Origin: Ceratothoa steindachneri
Taxonomy: Eukaryota > Arthropoda > Malacostraca > Isopoda > Cymothoidae
NCBI GenBank assembly: GCA_963969495.1
Contig: OZ018329.1
Coordinates: forward strand, 73,435,452 to 73,499,451
Length of the DNA stretch: 64,000 nt
Direction: 5' to 3'
Made by a program: the position numbers and the translations under genes
Notes under the pieces: generated by a model
Told to the model about the DNA's origin: nothing
Databases searched by the model: none
What the model saw: only the letters and a program-made list of their open reading frames with translations
Shown here: positions 33,049 through 42,945 of the stretch, piece after piece
Layout: every line of letters begins with the position of its first letter
Numbering within the stretch: the first letter of the stretch is position 1

Positions 33049-34387
33049 AATTCACGATCTCTCTCATCCTGGCGTTAATGCCACACGCAAGCTCGTTTTA
33101 CAACGCTTCGTGTGGCCAGGTATGAGTGACGACGTGGTCAAATGGACTCGCTCATGCCTGCCATCCCAGCGCGCCAAAGTCCATCGTCACATAAAAACTC
33201 CTCTGGTTTCTTTTCCTCTCCCTTCGTCACGTTTTAACGCCATTCACGTCGATCTAGTAGGTCCACTACGTTACTTTCGTGGTTGCAACTATCCTCTCAC
33301 CATGATCAATCGTTTCACCCGTTGTCCAGAGGCTGTTACTATCTCGGACATCAGAGCTTCCATTGTCACTCGAGCCTTCGTCTCAGCATGGGTCGCTTGT
33401 TTTGGTATTCCCTCCACGATCATGGCAGCCAACTTGAATCCCATCAGTAGGATGCACTCATGTCAGTGCTTGGCTCATTTCGCCTTCGTACCACAAGCTA
33501 CCATCCCCAAAGGAACTCTACAGTGGAACGTCTACATAGGGCCATCAAAGCAAGCTTATGCTCCACCGATTCAAATATCACTTGGGTGGCCAAGCTACCT
33601 TTGATTCTACTAGGTATTCGCTCGTCCTTGAAAGAGGATTTGACTTGCTCTGCAGCGGATTTTTAGTTTACGGTACTCAACTTCGTCTTCCTGGTCAATT
33701 CTTGTCTTCTTCTGACCAGTCTTTACTATCTCACTTCAATCCTGCTTCATACGTACACAATTAAGCCAACTACCCCTAGAGTGCCTGCCAATTATAAAAC
33801 CTTCGTGCCGTAAGAGATGACAACATGCTCCCATGTTTTTATTCGTCGCGATTCAACTCGCACTTCAACTCGTCTTTCAGCTTTGCACCAAGCAGGATAC
33901 TGTCTCCATAGACCGCCTGAAACCCGCCTATATAGAAAACGTTCACCTAGAACACCCTCTATCTCATTCTTCTCCCACTATAACTCTTTATGTCTCAGTA
34001 ACCCACTAAAACAATCTTCAGCCCACCATTTCATCCACCCCTACTACTCAAACACTACCTTCCGTTTTGCTGACTCCTCCTCTGGTGTTTCAGGAACCCT
34101 CATCGGGAGCGGTGGTCAGTCAAGAGCAAATATCTCCACCACTGGTCAACCAGTCTATGGAGAACAGGACTCAAGACTCCCACGTTCCGCTTGACGCCAT
34201 CTCGAAAGGAACCAGCAAGTGGGTTACCTTCACTCCACCAATCATCACACGTGTTGGTGCCTCGTCCAACACGTGCTCCCGCAGCCTAACCAGTGGCATT
34301 CACACGCGCTGGTCGCGTCGGAAGAAGACCTCGGCGTTATTCAGACTGGTAGTACTCTTTTGGAAAAAAGGGGTTTGTAACCTTCTT
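33049..34387 (+). pseudogene. Gypsy pol part 2: integrase and C-terminal tail
   Basis: It resumes with HDLSHPGVNATRKLV and FVWPGMSDDVVKWTRSCLP (HHCC zinc-finger region). The catalytic core shows FNAIHVDLVGPL (first Asp, 33235), CPEAVTISDIRASIVTRAFV and FGIPSTIM, where the usual T-D-x-G of the second Asp has become ANLN. It then shifts frame, with the LGIRSSLKEDL-type block near 33610. The tail near 33830 reads TCSHVFIRRDSTRTS, and about 33896-33955 reads DTVSIDRLKPAYIENVHLEH, then a Pro/Ser-rich region. Dead through frameshifts and the lost Asp. Confidence 0.85.
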
Positions 34388-34404
34388 AGGGGGGGTTGGG
34401 GTAG
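34388..34404 (+). other. Polypurine tract of Gypsy copy 2
   Basis: AGGGGGGGTTGGGGTAG lies directly before the 3' LTR start TGTTATAAC, the place where plus-strand priming occurs. Confidence 0.6.
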
Positions 34405-34506
34405 TGTTATAACAATGCCCTCTAGGGCATTCCTATAATGGCAAGGCTCACAGGGAATTTTATTATATTAAAATGTTCTCCAATCAAATAATCAGAATGA
34501 TTTAGT

Positions 34507-34580
<74 letters not shown>

Positions 34581-35369
34581 ATTGTAACCCATTTCAACAT
34601 AAACGGAAAACCAATTTTACTTTCAAAATATATTCCACAAAATTCCTCTAGTAAAAGATTTTCCCTTACACCAACACACACAAACGGATGCATGTCTTTA
34701 GCTGCCTGCTTTAGAGCACTCACCCACTCACTCGTGCTCCACTTTACTTTGAATCAATGTCAGTTATAAATCCTCTAACACTTATTCTCTGCAAACTGCC
34801 ATACGAGAAGGTCCTAATTCTGGTACTTCTCTCATTGCAGATCCCTTACCTTACCTCACCTTACATATCACTGTATACTTTTCCATACTTGTATACATTT
34901 CATTACGTTACGTTATATTTCACTGCCTTCATCACAAGTCAACCATACTATCCTACACTTCCCATCCTGTTTACAAGTCAATTATACCTGTAATACTATC
35001 CTATAATCTCACCCTTCAATACCATCCTGTAATCCATATTTCAATTATATTTACGTTGTATACCTTAACAATTCTCAATTTAGTTATCTCATGCATTCGT
35101 ATAATTGTAATTAACTCTCACTTGTTATTTCTTAATTCAATTCTCTCATTGTGCCTTCGTTGATTTTATAAATATATATTTTGTTTATCGTCCGTTTTCT
35201 TATAACACTCGCCTTCGCAATTTTCCAAATTCAGTTCACGTCAGCCGTTAAGGCCTAAATATTAGCAGACGACTAATCCATCCAATTCAACAAATTTATA
35301 GTAATGGTTTTCAAATAGCTATCTAGGCTGATTTATTAACTAAAATCAATCCCACTAATAACCAATACA
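34405..35369 (+). repeat. 3' LTR of Gypsy copy 2
   Basis: It starts TGTTATAACAATGCCC, includes the (TA)n tract (34507-34576) and ends AACCAATACA. Parts shared with the 5' LTR include CAAATTGTAACCCAT and TTTTGTTTATC. It is 95 bp shorter, mainly in the TTACC-repeat stretch and the TA tract. Confidence 0.85.
34507..34576. repeat. (TA)n microsatellite in 3' LTR
   Basis: About 35 TA units. Confidence 0.95.
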
Positions 35370-35804
35370 TACACGAGAAGATAATGCATAAAATAAGCTT
35401 TTCTCAGTCAGTCCCCCAAACTATCTTTTGATCGGGCTTTGTAATTGTCATCCTTGTTTGTTGAAGAGAATGGAAAATTGGTTTGATCCACTCTACCCCA
35501 AATCCGTGGTAGTTTCACAATATGCATTTAAAAAACAAAATCGTAAGGTGCTACTCCCTGTTTTTTTTATGGTCAACTCTAAATCGATTGCACTAGATTT
35601 AGAGGATAAGTAATGTTTGTATATGCTCCACAAGGAAAAACTAAGAATATTGTGTATCAAGAAGCTCTGTAGCGTTGATTAACAAGATTTAGTTTAGTTC
35701 TTTTAATGGGAATATTGTTTGTGAAGAATAAAAAAAGAAAAATATCAAATCCGTCTTACTTTATTTCCGAACACGCATTTTACCCGGGCAACGACAGGTA
35801 TCTC

Positions 35805-35810
<6 letters not shown>
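35370..35810 (+). other. Unassigned stretch ending in a Helitron-like terminus
   Basis: A 61-codon open frame (35428-35613, starting MIGLCNCHPC) is not recognised. At 35783-35808 the sequence reads TTACCCGGGCAACGACAGG, then TATCTCTTCTAA and the TA tract. TACCCG and CAGGTA can form an imperfect hairpin about ten bases before CTAA. Helitrons end in a hairpin then CTRR and insert between A and T. No Rep/helicase gene is present, so a non-autonomous end is the most that can be said. Confidence 0.35.

Positions 35811-35887
<77 letters not shown>
35811..35887. repeat. (TA)n microsatellite
   Basis: About 38 TA units. Confidence 0.95.
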
Positions 35888-35890
<3 letters not shown>

Positions 35891-35892
<2 letters not shown>

Positions 35893-35932
35893 GAGGAATG
35901 CTATTTAAAGAATATTATCCTTTAAATAACAT
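35891..35932. other. Imperfect palindrome (hairpin)
   Basis: GAATGCTATTTAAAG, a nine-base loop, then CTTTAAATAACATTC: arms of about 15 bases with one mismatch, directly after the TA tract. Confidence 0.6.
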
Positions 35933-36063
35933 TCAGGACAAGCTGATCGATATCACAGGTGGGTGTCACTGCAACTTTTATCCCCCAAATAGGTCTCTTA
36001 TTCCAAAAGTAGAATTCATAGCCGGAGTGCCAGGGGTATTCGCAGTGCTAATGGACGAGATCA

Positions 36064-36180
36064 CTCAAAGTTAACTAACTATCTTCCCGAACTTAAATAT
36101 ATTACACCGACAAATCCAAAATGAAAAAAAGTCACTGAATGAAGAGCTCGCCGTCAACACGTCCGATTACTACCGACGCT
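36064..36180. repeat. Dispersed repeat shared with 45602-45700
   Basis: Both places share CACTCAAAGTTAACT, ATCTTCC(C/T)GAACTTAA and, further on, AACACGTC(C/T)GATTGCTAC-like sequence. At 45.6 kb it lies upstream (minus sense) of CR1-B ORF1, so it may be CR1 5' UTR. Confidence 0.55.
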
Positions 36181-36339
36181 CTTAAGCGTGTGTGTATAGA
36201 AAGAGTTTCTGAGACCTATTGTTGCTACTTTCCCTCCAGGAATGTACAATGAGTTGAAGTGTTGCTATATTATACAGTACCCTCTAACTATGGATGGACT
36301 TCGGCATTGAAAAAATGATGAGTAGCTTATGTAATTAGG

Positions 36340-36876
36340 ACTTAAATGGGGTCAAAATGGCGGGTAGGTTTAGTGGCTTTGACGCGAGCCGATATTACTC
36401 TGTGTAAACCTGGTTGTTGTTGGTTTTGAAGACCGGGCCATATATCAACAATCTACACGCACCTATGTTACCATTCCATTTTTGTTACTTGGTTTGTAAA
36501 GTTAAATATTTAAGCCTAAAATCCTATAATACTGTTCAAGGTTATTTTTTACATGTTTTCCCTGTGTATTCTTTTTGCTTTATTTTTCAAGTTTAGTGCC
36601 CAATAGTGTCTCCGATATCTAGTTAGGTAGTTAGTGTTTGGAAGTAACGCCTTTACTTCGACACCTCCTGATAAGAATTGGCAACACTGGTTATTTGTTG
36701 TGTGTCGGCCATCATGGAGAAAATCCAAAGTGTTACCTAAGAAATTGTGTTGTCTTTTAGATTTTTCCTGATGTTGATTAAACAGGAACGTTCGATTTTA
36801 TTATTAGGTGGCCGAAGAAGGTGTATGAGAAGGCTTCAAAGAACTTTGAAGCTTTCGATGTCGTTTTAATGGCACT
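36340..36876 (+). promoter_or_regulatory. Probable CNOT1 promoter and 5' untranslated region
   Basis: The stretch upstream of the CNOT1 start is free of recognisable repeats. AAAATGGCGG (36354-36363) is close to the YY1-type motif of TATA-less housekeeping promoters, and a second, inverted YY1-like core (GCCATCATGG) lies at 36708-36717. The transcription start is unknown. Acceptor-like sites at about 36760 (TGTCTTTTAG) and 36808 (TTATTATTAG) leave open that the coding exon is a second exon. Upstream ORFs in the last 165 bases are listed separately. Confidence 0.4.
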
Positions 36877-36880
36877 ATGA
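36825..36880 (+). other. Chain of short upstream ORFs overlapping the CNOT1 start
   Basis: ATG at 36825 opens a 14-codon frame (MRRLQRTLKLSMSF) that stops at TAA 36867-36869. That stop overlaps the next ATG (36869) as TAATG. The second frame is Met-Ala-Leu and stops at TGA 36878-36880, overlapping the CNOT1 ATG (36877) as ATGA. They matter only if this stretch is in the mature mRNA. Confidence 0.5.
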
Positions 36881-36978
36881 ACCTAGACTCGCTATCTGCT
36901 GCTTTGTCTCATATTGGTAATTTAGTCGTCAATGTAACTAAGAAAAACCTTAATTCCAGTGTTCAAGAACTTAAAGAA
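36877..36978 (+). CDS. CNOT1: CNOT1, first coding exon (CCR4-NOT complex scaffold)
   Basis: CNOT1 (Not1) is the scaffold of the CCR4-NOT deadenylase complex, which shortens mRNA poly(A) tails in the cytoplasm and has nuclear roles. The exon encodes 34 residues starting MNLDSLSAALSHIGNLV and including VTKKNLNSSVQE. The N-terminus of animal CNOT1 proteins begins MNLDSLS.ALS.I, then LV.N.TKKN, so start, spacing and key residues agree. Base -3 is A. The exon ends after a whole codon (phase 0) with a consensus donor GTAAGTG at 36979. The frame has no stop. I did not find the next exon in the remaining 27 kb, which is full of repeats, so the first intron is probably longer than that. A retrocopy is unlikely because the donor is intact and the upstream sequence is not spliced-looking. 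Confidence 0.85.
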
Positions 36979-37300
36979 GTAAGTGATTGTGGCTCTTTTA
37001 TAGTGTGTGTATCATTAAAAGAAAAAATAAGTTAAAATAAGGTATCATGGGCCCTGAAGAGTCTAGTCCTTTGGCTTAGCAAAAATCATGGTAGGAATGC
37101 ATTTTTTCCTCTTTAGGTTCGTTACTACATTTGGAAAATTTACTATTAAGGTAAGTTGATGATGTAATGTTATAAAGATTGTGGAAAAGTTAATCTGGTA
37201 ATTTTTTATATTAGCAACTCAGGTGTTGTGTTTCGTTCCAAATTGAATGATATCCTGTTTCATCTTTCGTTCATCTGTGCATGAAAGGGTAAACATGTAG
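36979..37300 (+). other. Start of CNOT1 intron 1
   Basis: Donor GTAAGTGATT, then AT-rich sequence without recognised elements up to the first small inverted-repeat element at 37302. Confidence 0.6.
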
Positions 37301-37301
37301 A

Positions 37302-37620
37302 GGTAAATATGTAGATTAGCTGCCCGGCCCCCCCAAAATTTGGGTGTAAATATTATCGTTCACTCGTGTCGGAATATTCATGCGCGTTTGAGTCCTTTTT
37401 GAATTATTATTCTATAAACAATTAGGATTATATACTGGGGGGCTGTGCCCCCCGGACCCCCCCCAATTTAATGAAACTCAGGATCATCGTAGTGTAGTTC
37501 CCCCATTGTGTTTACCCCCACAGAGCCGTCAACTTAAATGTACTCCAAAACGTGAAACATTTTGGAACACAGACGAAATAATACGTCCTATCGTTCGCGC
37601 CGATAATCTACATATTTACC
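37302..37620. mobile_element. Small inverted-repeat element (MITE), copy 1
   Basis: It starts GGTAAATATGTAGATTAGC and ends AATCTACATATTTACC, its reverse complement. It has no coding capacity. Internal features are a GAATATTCATGCGCGTTTGA box and GGGGGGCTGTGCCCCCC, a small palindrome. Confidence 0.7.
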
Positions 37621-37638
37621 CTTGTAGATTGGTGGCGC

Positions 37639-38052
37639 GGTAAATATATAGATTAGCGGCTCGGCCGAAAAAGTGGAATTTTGTGTTTTACCTTTCGTTC
37701 ACCCCTGCTGGAATATTCATTCGCGTTTGAGTCATCTGATGTCAGACCCCACCCCACCCCAATTATAATTCGCAAAATATTTAAAGACGCTGACATGATT
37801 TGGTTAAATCATTCACCTCTGTAAATGTTAGGACATTAGTCTATAAACAATTAGGATTATATACTGGGGGGCTATGCCCCCAGACCCCCCCAATTTATTG
37901 AAATTCAGGATCATCGTAGTATGGTTCCCCTATTGTATTTACCCCAACACGAGTTATCCCCTTAAATGTATTCCAAAAACTTGAAACATTTTGGAATACG
38001 GATGGAATAATACATCCCATCGTTCGAGCTGTTAATATAAATATTTATCACC
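37639..38052. mobile_element. Small inverted-repeat element (MITE), copy 2
   Basis: It starts GGTAAATATATAGATTAGC and ends TTAATATAAATATTTATCACC, a decayed complement. It shares the internal boxes of copy 1: GAATATTCATTCGCGTTTGA, TAAACAATTAGGATTATATA and GGGGGGCTATGCCCCC. It lies only 18 bases after copy 1. Confidence 0.65.
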
Positions 38053-39205
38053 GGCGTGCCTGAGAAAATAGATTTTTGTATATTTATATTTCATCACCTG
38101 TACCTGAATATTAATGCTTGTTCTAGTCCTATTTGAAATATACCCAGCCCCATTTTTATAGAAATGCCTGAAACTAACCAAACGAAAAACGCTGTTTACT
38201 TACTTTATTGCAGTGGGTATACTTCTGAAATAGCGAATGAGGAAAGCTTATTTTGTTCACGTGTTTGAGTCCTATTCAAAATATAGCTGATGCCATCTTT
38301 GTTATATAAAACTAAAGAACGAAAAATGCTGTTTACTTACTTTATTTTGGGGGGGGGGGGTATACTTCAGAAATAGCGATGAGGAAAGCGTGGAATCTTT
38401 CTTTAATTCCCGTTTTGGTCAATGGGAAGCACTTGCAAGATAGGCATCAAACTTAATTTTTTCTCCAATATTTAAGGATTGAACTACGGACAAAATAGTA
38501 CGTGCCACCGTTCAAGTCACTAATCTACATATTTACCACATCTAATTCCCGGCCACAAATCTAGCAACTGCTTTTAATTTTAACTAAATTATGAATTTCC
38601 AAAAAGGTTACAAATTTTTCTCTATCAGAAACTAGCGTTAATAATTTGGAAATAGACGACGAACACACTGCGCCAACGATACGATTTTGAAACTACGTAT
38701 AAAATGGCTATGATTAGCAAACGATTAAAAAAAAATAGTTCCTTTAAACGAGCTAGCTAATTAAATTTAAATGTATAAAAAAAGGTAATAAAAACAGTAA
38801 AATGGGGAAAAATATATTGACAAATAAAAATGACTCTAAATGAGGATAATAAAAAGATATTAAATGAAAAACAAAATAAAAATTCAAATCAGTCTTTCTG
38901 ACATCAGACCCAACCCCCACTCCTATTATAATTCGCAAAACGATTAAAGGCGCTAACATGATGTAGTTAAATCATTCACCTCTGTAAATGTCACTTATTC
39001 TATAAACAATTAGGATTATATACTGGGGGGCTATGCCCCCCGCCCCCCTAATTTAATTAAACTCAGGATCATCGTAGTGTGGTCTCCGCATTGTGTTTAC
39101 CCCCACATGAGCCGCCCTTAAATGTACTCCAAAAATGTGAAATATTTTGGAACATGGACAAAATAGTACATCCCATCGGCCGGGTCGTTAATCTACATAT
39201 TTACC
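38053..39205. repeat. Further copies and pieces of the same small-element family
   Basis: Right ends (TAATCTACATATTTACC) recur at 38521-38537 and 39189-39205. The block TAAACAATTAGGATTATATA with GGGGGGCTATGCCCCCC recurs at about 39002-39045. Between 38190 and 38390 a 137 bp unit (GCTGTTTACTTACTTTATT) is repeated twice in tandem. Left ends are missing or hidden, so the number of insertions is unclear. Confidence 0.55.
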
Positions 39206-39339
39206 AAATTTTATATTTTTATGCTTGTACATCTGTGTATGTACAAAAAAAATTTCAACAATAAAGCATACATCCAACTCAAGTACTTAAGTGAGATAGG
39301 AGTACAAAAAGACTTTCTTGCATAGAATTGAACTAGGTA

Positions 39340-40672
39340 AGCATCCCTTCCCATGTTAATAACTTTGCATTTTTTTTAAGGTTTAAAAGTCATCTGTAAC
39401 TTAATAGTAACTTAATAAATTACTCTGCACTCTAACGCTACCCTCAACTTCATTGACTACAGCTGCCAATTTAGTTCATCAGCAAAATTTGACACTTTGC
39501 TATTTACAGCCTCCCCAAGATCATTTATATAAACTATGAATAATAAAGGGCCTAGAACTGATCCCTGAGGTACGCCACTGATAATGTCCCTCCACTGTGA
39601 CCTCACCCCATTCAGTACAACTCTGTTTCCTATCATTCAGCTATCCAATTCAAAACTTTACCACATATCTCATACATTTTTAATTTGTGAACTCTTCTCC
39701 GATGGATCTTATCAAAAGCTTTGCTAAAATCTAATTAAATTACATCACCATTCTCTCCATTATCTAATTGTTTAGTTACATAATCCGTATAATCCAGTAA
39801 ATTTGTTAAACATGGTCTACCTCTTCTAAACCATATTGAGCATCATTTATTAACCTACCACTTTCTAGATGGTCAGAAATTCCCTTCTTAACTATCTTCT
39901 TAAAAATTTTTACAAACTATAGAAATTAAGCTTGCTGGTCCTAAAGTTATTCGGGTCCTCTTTACTTGCCTTTTTTAAAATTGGCACTACATTTGCTAAT
40001 TTCTGATCATTAGGTATTTCTCCAAACTAGTGATCTAGTATATATCTTCTCAAGAGCTACTGCAATATTATCTATACCTTTGAGTAAGCTAGAATTTATG
40101 TTGTCAGGGCTAGATTACTTAATTAATAGCATTTAACTCTAATATTATCATCAATTAATCTATCTAGATTCTCTTGTAAATACTGAAGAAAAATGATCAT
40201 TAAGAACCTCTACTATTTCCTCATCACATTTGTTCAAGACCATTTAATATCTAATAGGGCCTATTTTATCACTTAGATTTGTTAGTAATTCTATAATAGC
40301 TAAAGAATTTTCTTGGATCTTATTATTATTATTTTGAGCTAAATTAATTTCTGCTCTCCCTTCGCTCTTAGCTCATTTCTGGTCGACCTATAATGATTTA
40401 AATTGTCAAAAGTACTTTCTGTAATCTCTGGTATGTCCTTTTCTTTTCAGAAATTTTCCTAGCTATCTCCTGATTCCACCACAATGGCTTCTACATTTCT
40501 TCCTAATAGCTTTCATTGGAATACACTGCTCCTGGACTATGTTTAATATAGTTTTAAAAGTGTCCCACATCTCATAACTTTTCTTTCCACTGAATTCTTT
40601 ATCCCACCTAATCTGATTTAGTAAGTTGTATAATTTTTCATAATCGCCCCTATAAATATTTGTAGTTTTTGT
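39340..40672 (-). pseudogene. CR1-B reverse transcriptase remnant
   Basis: It aligns at nucleotide level with 24540-25920 (copy A) and 46000-47090 (copy C), including the shared text GATCCCTGAGGTACGCCACT (minus-strand palm region, G-V-P-Q-G-S). Many small deletions are present. The first part of the palm in the sense direction lies near 40050-39950. Confidence 0.75.
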
Positions 40673-42236
40673 GGTTCTGTTCTGTTCTGTTTGAGGTTCG
40701 AGATATTGCCTTTACTTCGGCATCTCTTAAATATACATTATGTCTTGTTTATTTCTTTTTGTATTGTTTGTTTTGCAGAATTTATTATCTTTGTCATCTT
40801 ATTAAGCTTTTTTCACCCTTGTCATTAATAACTATATATTTACGTATCAGGCACACTTGATTAGGATTGTCCTTGTCATCACTTGATTAGGTTTTTCATC
40901 ATCGTCATTATTAATTAGATAAGATATTTACATACACATACTGGTGCCTATTGTCATTATTAGTTATATATTTACATACACATATATGAGTGCCTATTTT
41001 TCATCATTTACTTTGGCTATTTATCAATCTTATTAAATTGCTTTATCCATTAGTTTTTTTCTCATCATCCAAGCCTCTTTCAGGAAATTTTTACATTTAT
41101 ATTCTTCTTCCTCTTGGATATTATTAAATAGTAGTAACTTCTCTATTCTTATCTCTCTTATTTCAAATTTTTTTCTGATTTTTTCCAATTTGCTACATTT
41201 TATAAGAAAGTGTTCCAAAGTTTCCTCTTCTTCATTACACAGTTTACACTTTGTATCTCCTCCTACATAAATCTTCCTCCATTCAAGGTTCAAAGTGTTT
41301 GTTCTACATTTAAACATAAGAATTGATGGAAAATCATTACGATAAATTTTTTCTTCTTTAATCTCTCTTTTATTTTCCTGGTATAATTTGAGTGTGTTTT
41401 TTATTCAAATTCTCAATCCATAACTTGGTATCAAAATTCATTGTCAGTTCTTTTAGTTTTTCTTTATTTATTTCTCTTAGCTTCTTTGTATTTATTTCAA
41501 TAAACTCCATATATTTCCTTACTATGTCATTCCATTGTTTGTCCAGTTTTTTGTCCATCATTTCTTTCATGATTGTTTTACTCAATGGTGTACCTTTATC
41601 CAGAACATATTTAATGTAACCCAATTTTGTTTCTATATCTCTTTTTAACATGGATGATGCTCCAATTTCGCCACGAAGAACAACTGTAGGTGTAAACCCT
41701 GGGGCTCCTAATATATTTCGCCAAACTGAATTTTCAATTCTTTGTAGCTCTTCTATTTCTTTCTTTTTCCAACATATTACTGCTGTTCCTGCCAATATAC
41801 TAGGCAATATAATGCTTTTCCAGAAGGTTTTTCCAATCATTACCTTGTTACATGATCTTGAGATAACTGAGAATGTTAGATTTTTCATCTTTTTAGCTTG
41901 ATTTATTTTTTCTTCTCTATGTTTTCTAAAACAGTCTTTTTTGTCAATAATTGTGACTCCTAGATATTTTACTTCGTTAGTGATTTCAATATCTCTTATC
42001 TTACTTTGTTCTTTTGGTTTGTTAAATATCATGATTTTACTCTTATTTTTATTCATTTTCAAACCACAGGCCTTTGCTATTTCTGTAATAATATCAATCA
42101 TTTGCTCCATTTCTTCTATTGAACTTGCCAATAATACGCCATCATCTGCAAAGAATAATGTTGGTATGTAAAAGGACTCATCCTTGTATCCAAATTTCAT
42201 GAGGCACAATTTCTCAATCAGTATGTTTATAACCAT
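40673..42236 (-). mobile_element. 5'-truncated LINE inserted in CR1-B, with target-site duplication
   Basis: TATAAATATTTGT(A/G)G is found at 40651-40665 and 42237-42251, and CR1-B is continuous once the insert is removed, so this is a target-site duplication. The minus strand encodes the C-terminal half of an RT (42236-41370): the frame opens just before IPTLFFADDGVLLASS (catalytic FADD), then KMNKNKSKIMIFNK, YLGVTIIDKKDC and NSVWRNILGAPGFTPTVVLR. A shifted second frame (41317-41033) has a CKLCNEEEETLEHFLIKCSK zinc finger. The 3' tail, on the plus-strand left, is a TTCTG/GAACA pentamer run. The clade is uncertain. Confidence 0.8.
41033..42236 (-). pseudogene. RT C-terminal half and zinc-finger tail of the nested LINE
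   Basis: It is 288 codons open from the truncated 5' end, then a short gap and 94 codons in a second frame, with only one frameshift between. This is the least damaged RT frame in the window apart from CR1-D. Lysine- and isoleucine-rich composition and high AT content set it apart from the GC-rich I-like element. The fingers and thigh 5' to FADD are missing because of 5' truncation. Confidence 0.75.
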
Positions 42237-42377
42237 TATAAATATTTGTGGTGTTTGTTGATGGTCTACCTTTTACTATTCCCATGTTAAAACAAACTAT
42301 CTGTTGAGCACTTTTTCCCAATGCTTCCCCAACAGTCAATTCCTGAACCAAGTGATCATTATTTGAATATATATATA

Positions 42378-42436
42378 ATTGAATGTGTACTGAATCATAA
42401 AGTAATTGGCACATAGTGCAATATTTTGTGTATGTG
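42378..42436 (+). repeat. Left arm of a 60 bp inverted repeat (partner 43584-43645)
   Basis: AATTGAATGTGTACTGA, AAAGTAATTGGCA and TGCAATATTTTGTG match the reverse complement of the partner (CACAAAATATTGCACTAC..., CACTCAATT). About 90 % of bases agree by eye. Each arm is followed on the inner or outer side by a TA tract. Confidence 0.75.
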
Positions 42437-42441
42437 TATTG

Positions 42442-42443
<2 letters not shown>

Positions 42444-42505
<62 letters not shown>
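42444..42505. repeat. (TA)n microsatellite
   Basis: About 31 units, then a Penelope-type terminus. Confidence 0.95.
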
Positions 42506-42507
<2 letters not shown>

Positions 42508-42539
42508 CAGGAATATGAAGACCTAGGTGATTACACTAA

Positions 42540-42605
42540 TCATTTATTGGCCGAACGTTTCGGACCTTTACTAGGACCATCTTCAGTGACTATGTCGACT
42601 ATTGA
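42540..42605 (-). other. Penelope-type terminal motif, hammerhead-like
   Basis: The minus strand reads CACTGAAGATGGTCC, TAGTAAA, GGTCCGAAACGTTCGG and then AATAAATG. Here CTGAAGA, a GGTCC stem region and CGAAAC stand where a hammerhead ribozyme has CUGAUGA, stem II and GAAA. It is the clearest of the three such motifs in the window. The stem base pairing GGTCC/GGTCC is imperfect, and the second A of CTGAAGA is a change from the core U. Confidence 0.45.
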
Positions 42606-42715
42606 GAAGGGGAAGGAACATTAATTGATAACAGTTAAAAAAATGCATTAAAAAAAGCGGAAGAAGGCAAGTTAAAATAATAAAATTGACAATTATTAAA
42701 ATTAAAGTAAAAACA

Positions 42716-42945
<230 letters not shown>

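Larger units (their letters stand above)
17651..35369 (+). mobile_element. Ty3/Gypsy LTR retrotransposon copy 2, expanded by nested insertions
   Basis: Two direct LTRs (17651-18710 and 34405-35369) bound gag, protease, RT, RNase H, integrase and a chromatin-proximal C-terminal tail in Ty3/Gypsy order. About 10.8 kb of other elements is inserted: a solo LTR at 20026-21564 and a CR1-based nest at about 23791-33048. The native length would be near 7 kb. No clear target duplication was found: flanks are GGATA and TACAC. All coding parts carry stops and frameshifts. Confidence 0.85.

Noticed and set aside
35428..35613. 61-codon frame beginning MIGLCNCHPC as a host gene
   Set aside because: No recognised domain, short, no splice context; could be TE remnant.
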